Assembly (NCBI GenBank): GCA_016177875.1
Contig: JACOUL010000015.1
Location: 62,001-126,000, forward strand
DNA length: 64,000 nt
Source: Burkholderiales bacterium
Lineage (GTDB): Bacteria > Pseudomonadota > Gammaproteobacteria > Burkholderiales > Burkholderiaceae_D
Direction: 5' to 3'
The translations under genes were made by a program, and so were the position numbers. Below are positions 61,424-64,000 of the stretch, in pieces. Below the pieces are notes generated by a model. The model worked only from the letters and a program-made list of their open reading frames with translations, was not told the origin of the DNA and did no database searches. How positions within the stretch are numbered: the first letter of the stretch is position 1; every line of letters begins with the position of its first letter.

Positions 61424-64000
61424 ATGTTTCCCGCTCCCATTCTGCTTGTGCCCGACAAAGCCTTTTGGGCCGCTGCTGCACGCCTCCTATGCCAAACGCC
61501 GTTTCTGGTGCGGCCCCGCGTAATAGTGCCGACCGCGACCCACGCCCGGCTTTTGAAAGAAGCGCTCATGGAGCAGGGCACGAGCACGATGCCTCGAATG
61601 ACGACCTTGTCGGCTTGGTTGGAACAATCGGGTGGGCCGGAGATTGCCGTAACCACCCCGAGCAGCCGCCTGATGAGCCTCTATGCGGAACTGCGTCAGC
61701 ATGCGTGGCTAAAAAAGCTTTTCACCGCGCGCCGCAATACGGATTTGCTGCCGCTCGCGCAAATCCTATTAACGCTTTCGGATGAACTGACGCAAGCGCT
61801 GTTGCCGCAGCTTCGTTTGGCGCCGGCCGTCGTGGACGAGCGCTGGCAAACGGCGCTGGAACAGTTAACGCCGTCCGCCCGCCAAATGCTGTCGGACGAG
61901 GCGCAGCTGGTATGGACCATCTGGAAAAGCCAACTCGACGGCGCCGACGCTTGCGCTGCACGTTTTACGCGCATGATGCGCCTGGCCGAGCATGCCGATG
62001 CGCCACTGGTGTGGATCGAGGCAGCCGAAGCCGATGCCTTCGATCTGGCATTTATCGAGGCATGGAGCGCGCGGCAGGAAGTTATGTTCATCGCGCCGGA
62101 TTGGCGAGCTTCCGCTTCGCCTTCGCTATATGCTGCCGCGTGGCCGGAGGCGATGAGCGACGCAAGCGATTCACTCGCTGCTGATGAGCTGGACGTCCCG
62201 CAAGGCTTGGCATTGTGCCGCGCTAAAAGCATGGAGGATGAAGCCCAGCAAGGCGCGCAATCCATTATTAACTGGCTGACGGCCGGCAAGTCTTCCGTCG
62301 CTATCGTTGCGCAAGACCGGGCGGTGGCGCGCCGCATCCGTGCCTTGCTTGAACGCGCTCAAATTTTCGTTGCCGATGAAACCGGCTGGAAGCTTTCCAC
62401 TACGCGGGCTGCTGCGGCAGTCGCCGCGTGGTTCGAAGTGATTGCATCGCGCGCGGAAACCGTGGCATTGCTCGACTTGCTCAAATCCCCTTTCCTATTT
62501 GCCGACGTGCCGGACAAATCCATGCAAGTCATGCGCATCGAACTGGCATTGCGGCGAGCGAATGTGCCGGGCGGTTGGGACGCGGCGCTGTCCGCATTGG
62601 AAGACGCGCCGCAAGAGCGAGAATTGCTGTTGCGTATCGCTGCACAAGCGGCGCGCTTTGCGCAACGCAAATCTTTGTTGAAGTGGATCGATCTCACGCT
62701 CGATGCTTTTGATGAGCTGGGAATAAGTTCGGCATTGTCGCAAGACGCCGCCGGCCGACAGGTTCTCGATCTACTCGATTCGCTCAAGCAGGATTGCCGG
62801 CAAATGGGACACGCTTTCTCGATCGCGGAATGGCGCGCCTTAGTGTGTTTACAGCTGGAATCCATTGATTTCATTCCGGAGCAAAACGATAGACGCGTCG
62901 TGATGCTGCCTTTGAACGGCGCGCGCCTGCGTTCGTTTGACGCCGCGCTGGTGGTCGGTGCCGATGCGGACCACTTGCCTTCGCAAGCAAGCGAGACTTT
63001 GTTTTTTGCGAACGCCGTACGGCGCGAGCTTGGCTTGGCGACGCGCGAAAGTCTGCAGCGCCAGCAATTGCGCGATTTTATTGCCGTGTTGTGCACTTGC
63101 GATGAAGTGGTGCTGTCATGGCAGGCACATAAAGACGGTGAAGCGAATGCCGTCAGCCCCTGGATCGCGCGCTTGCAGCTGACGCTGGAGCGCCGGGGGC
63201 ACCGGTTGCGCGAGCATCGGGTCGCGCTCACGCAGCGTGAACTGACGTTCGCCATGCCGAGCATGCCGGCGCCGGCTGCGCCGCAATTTTTGCCGAAGCG
63301 ATTATCGGCAAGCGGATACAACAAATTGGTCGCTTGCCCATATCAGTTTTTCGCTTCGCATATGCTGGGCCTGGCGCCTTTGGATGAGTTATCCGACTTA
63401 CCGCAAAAGCGCGACTACGGCGAGTGGCTGCACCAAGTGCTCAAGAAATATCACGACACGCTGGCCGGCCGTCCGATCGCGCCGGATGCACGCGCGGCAC
63501 TGCTCGCGCAAATTTCCGAATCCGTATTCGGCCCGGTGTTGATTCAAAATCCGGCGGCGCTCGGCTATTACGTGCGCTGGCAAAAAGCGATGCCTGCTTA
63601 TATCGCCTGGGCCAACGAACGCGAAAGCAAAGGGTGGCGTTTCGCGTTCGGCGAAAAGCAATTCAGAAAGAGCCTGCAATGGGAGGGCGGCGAAGTCATG
63701 CTGCACGGCTGGATCGACCGCATGGATGAAAACGATGCCGGCGACGTCGCGCTGATGGATTACAAGGCGATCAATTTCACGTCGCTCAAAAAGCGGCTGG
63801 ACCAGCGCGAGGATCATCAGCTGGCTTTTTATGGCTTGATCGCCGACCGGCCGGTGGCGGCCGCGCATTATGTGTCGCTTGAACCGTATAACGACAAGAT
63901 GCGCGATGCGCCTGCAGCAGAATATCCGCAGTGGCAGCAACAACTCAAGGCGCAGATCGTCGACAATCTCCGCGCGATTTCTCAAGGCGCGCCGCTTCCG
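61424..64000 (+). CDS. AddB/RecB-like PD-(D/E)XK nuclease, 5' part
   Basis: The frame is open from the ATG at 61424 to the window edge (859 codons, no stop). Residues 1-600 resemble the helicase-like part of AddB proteins, but I see no GxxxxGK[T/S] P-loop, so it is probably a non-hydrolysing, RecC-like scaffold. LSASGYNKLVACPYQFFASHMLGL (about 629-652) is the usual entry to the nuclease domain. Active-site residues are Asp765 (GWIDRMD), Asp779 and Lys781 (MDYKA), with a downstream QLAFYGLI helix. Expected to act in double-strand-break end processing with an AddA/UvrD-like helicase, probably encoded just outside. Confidence 0.85.
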   Translation, partial: MFPAPILLVPDKAFWAAAARLLCQTPFLVRPRVIVPTATHARLLKEALMEQGTSTMPRMTTLSAWLEQSGGPEIAVTTPSSRLMSLYAELRQHAWLKKLFTARRNTDLLPLAQILLTLSDELTQALLPQLRLAPAVVDERWQTALEQLTPSARQMLSDEAQLVWTIWKSQLDGADACAARFTRMMRLAEHADAPLVWIEAAEADAFDLAFIEAWSARQEVMFIAPDWRASASPSLYAAAWPEAMSDASDSLAADELDVPQGLALCRAKSMEDEAQQGAQSIINWLTAGKSSVAIVAQDRAVARRIRALLERAQIFVADETGWKLSTTRAAAAVAAWFEVIASRAETVALLDLLKSPFLFADVPDKSMQVMRIELALRRANVPGGWDAALSALEDAPQERELLLRIAAQAARFAQRKSLLKWIDLTLDAFDELGISSALSQDAAGRQVLDLLDSLKQDCRQMGHAFSIAEWRALVCLQLESIDFIPEQNDRRVVMLPLNGARLRSFDAALVVGADADHLPSQASETLFFANAVRRELGLATRESLQRQQLRDFIAVLCTCDEVVLSWQAHKDGEANAVSPWIARLQLTLERRGHRLREHRVALTQRELTFAMPSMPAPAAPQFLPKRLSASGYNKLVACPYQFFASHMLGLAPLDELSDLPQKRDYGEWLHQVLKKYHDTLAGRPIAPDARAALLAQISESVFGPVLIQNPAALGYYVRWQKAMPAYIAWANERESKGWRFAFGEKQFRKSLQWEGGEVMLHGWIDRMDENDAGDVALMDYKAINFTSLKKRLDQREDHQLAFYGLIADRPVAAAHYVSLEPYNDKMRDAPAAEYPQWQQQLKAQIVDNLRAISQGAPLP

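Overview
The window looks like a chromosomal segment of a betaproteobacterium, most likely Burkholderiales and close to Oxalobacteraceae. This is inferred from family resemblance and gene order (trxA-rho-rpmE, groESL with a CIRCE box, type-2 pyrF, PD-(D/E)XK nuclease beside trxA), not from a search. I see no transposase, integrase, phage gene, CRISPR array or rRNA; the only tRNA is a tRNA-Leu(CAA).

Layout. 0-4.3 kb: GNAT tail, a repeat-bearing lipoprotein and groESL with a sigma32-like promoter abutting a perfect CIRCE operator. 4.4-15.3 kb: hybrid histidine kinase, dacB, a DUF2167/DUF898/M48 membrane cluster converging on a lemA-TPM-TPM operon, an EamA transporter and pyrF. 15.6-20.4 kb: a GH26 glycanase carrying the same WWWNPAEGGRG-type repeats as the lipoprotein, a small HD-domain alarmone-hydrolase-like protein and an alpha/beta hydrolase. 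20-27.7 kb: thiL-pgpA-(124-bp hairpin repeat)-pncC, a rubB-rubredoxin-rubrerythrin operon, maeB and an MscS channel.

27.7-38.8 kb is the most interesting block. An outer-membrane barrel protein, an NTF2-like lipoprotein and a large FecR/adhesin-like protein form one unit. It is followed by a GFNPQPEPPG-motif protein, a two-component pair, an Sm-like exported protein, an ECF sigma factor with a cysteine-less anti-sigma-like partner, and a secreted Ig/PKD-like protein. Five intergenic sites here share TTGAAC-N16-[C/G][C/T]GAC, each upstream of one of the exported-protein genes. I read this as a local ECF-sigma regulon controlling a cell-envelope system that I do not recognise as described.

38.8-49.2 kb: cytosolic 5'-nucleotidase, cheW behind a sigma54-type promoter, and a c-di-GMP signalling cluster. 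The cluster comprises a GGDEF-EAL response regulator, a 1650-residue pseudokinase/ATPase/GAF/histidine kinase, and a GGDEF response regulator with a near-identical receiver. 49.5-54.7 kb: two lipoprotein esterases, two tandem membrane LytTR regulators, tRNA-Leu, a possible small RNA and small ORFs. 54.8-64 kb: sugar kinase, MATE transporter, ArnT-like glycosyltransferase, rpmE, rho, trxA and the first 859 codons of an AddB/RecB-like nuclease running off the window.
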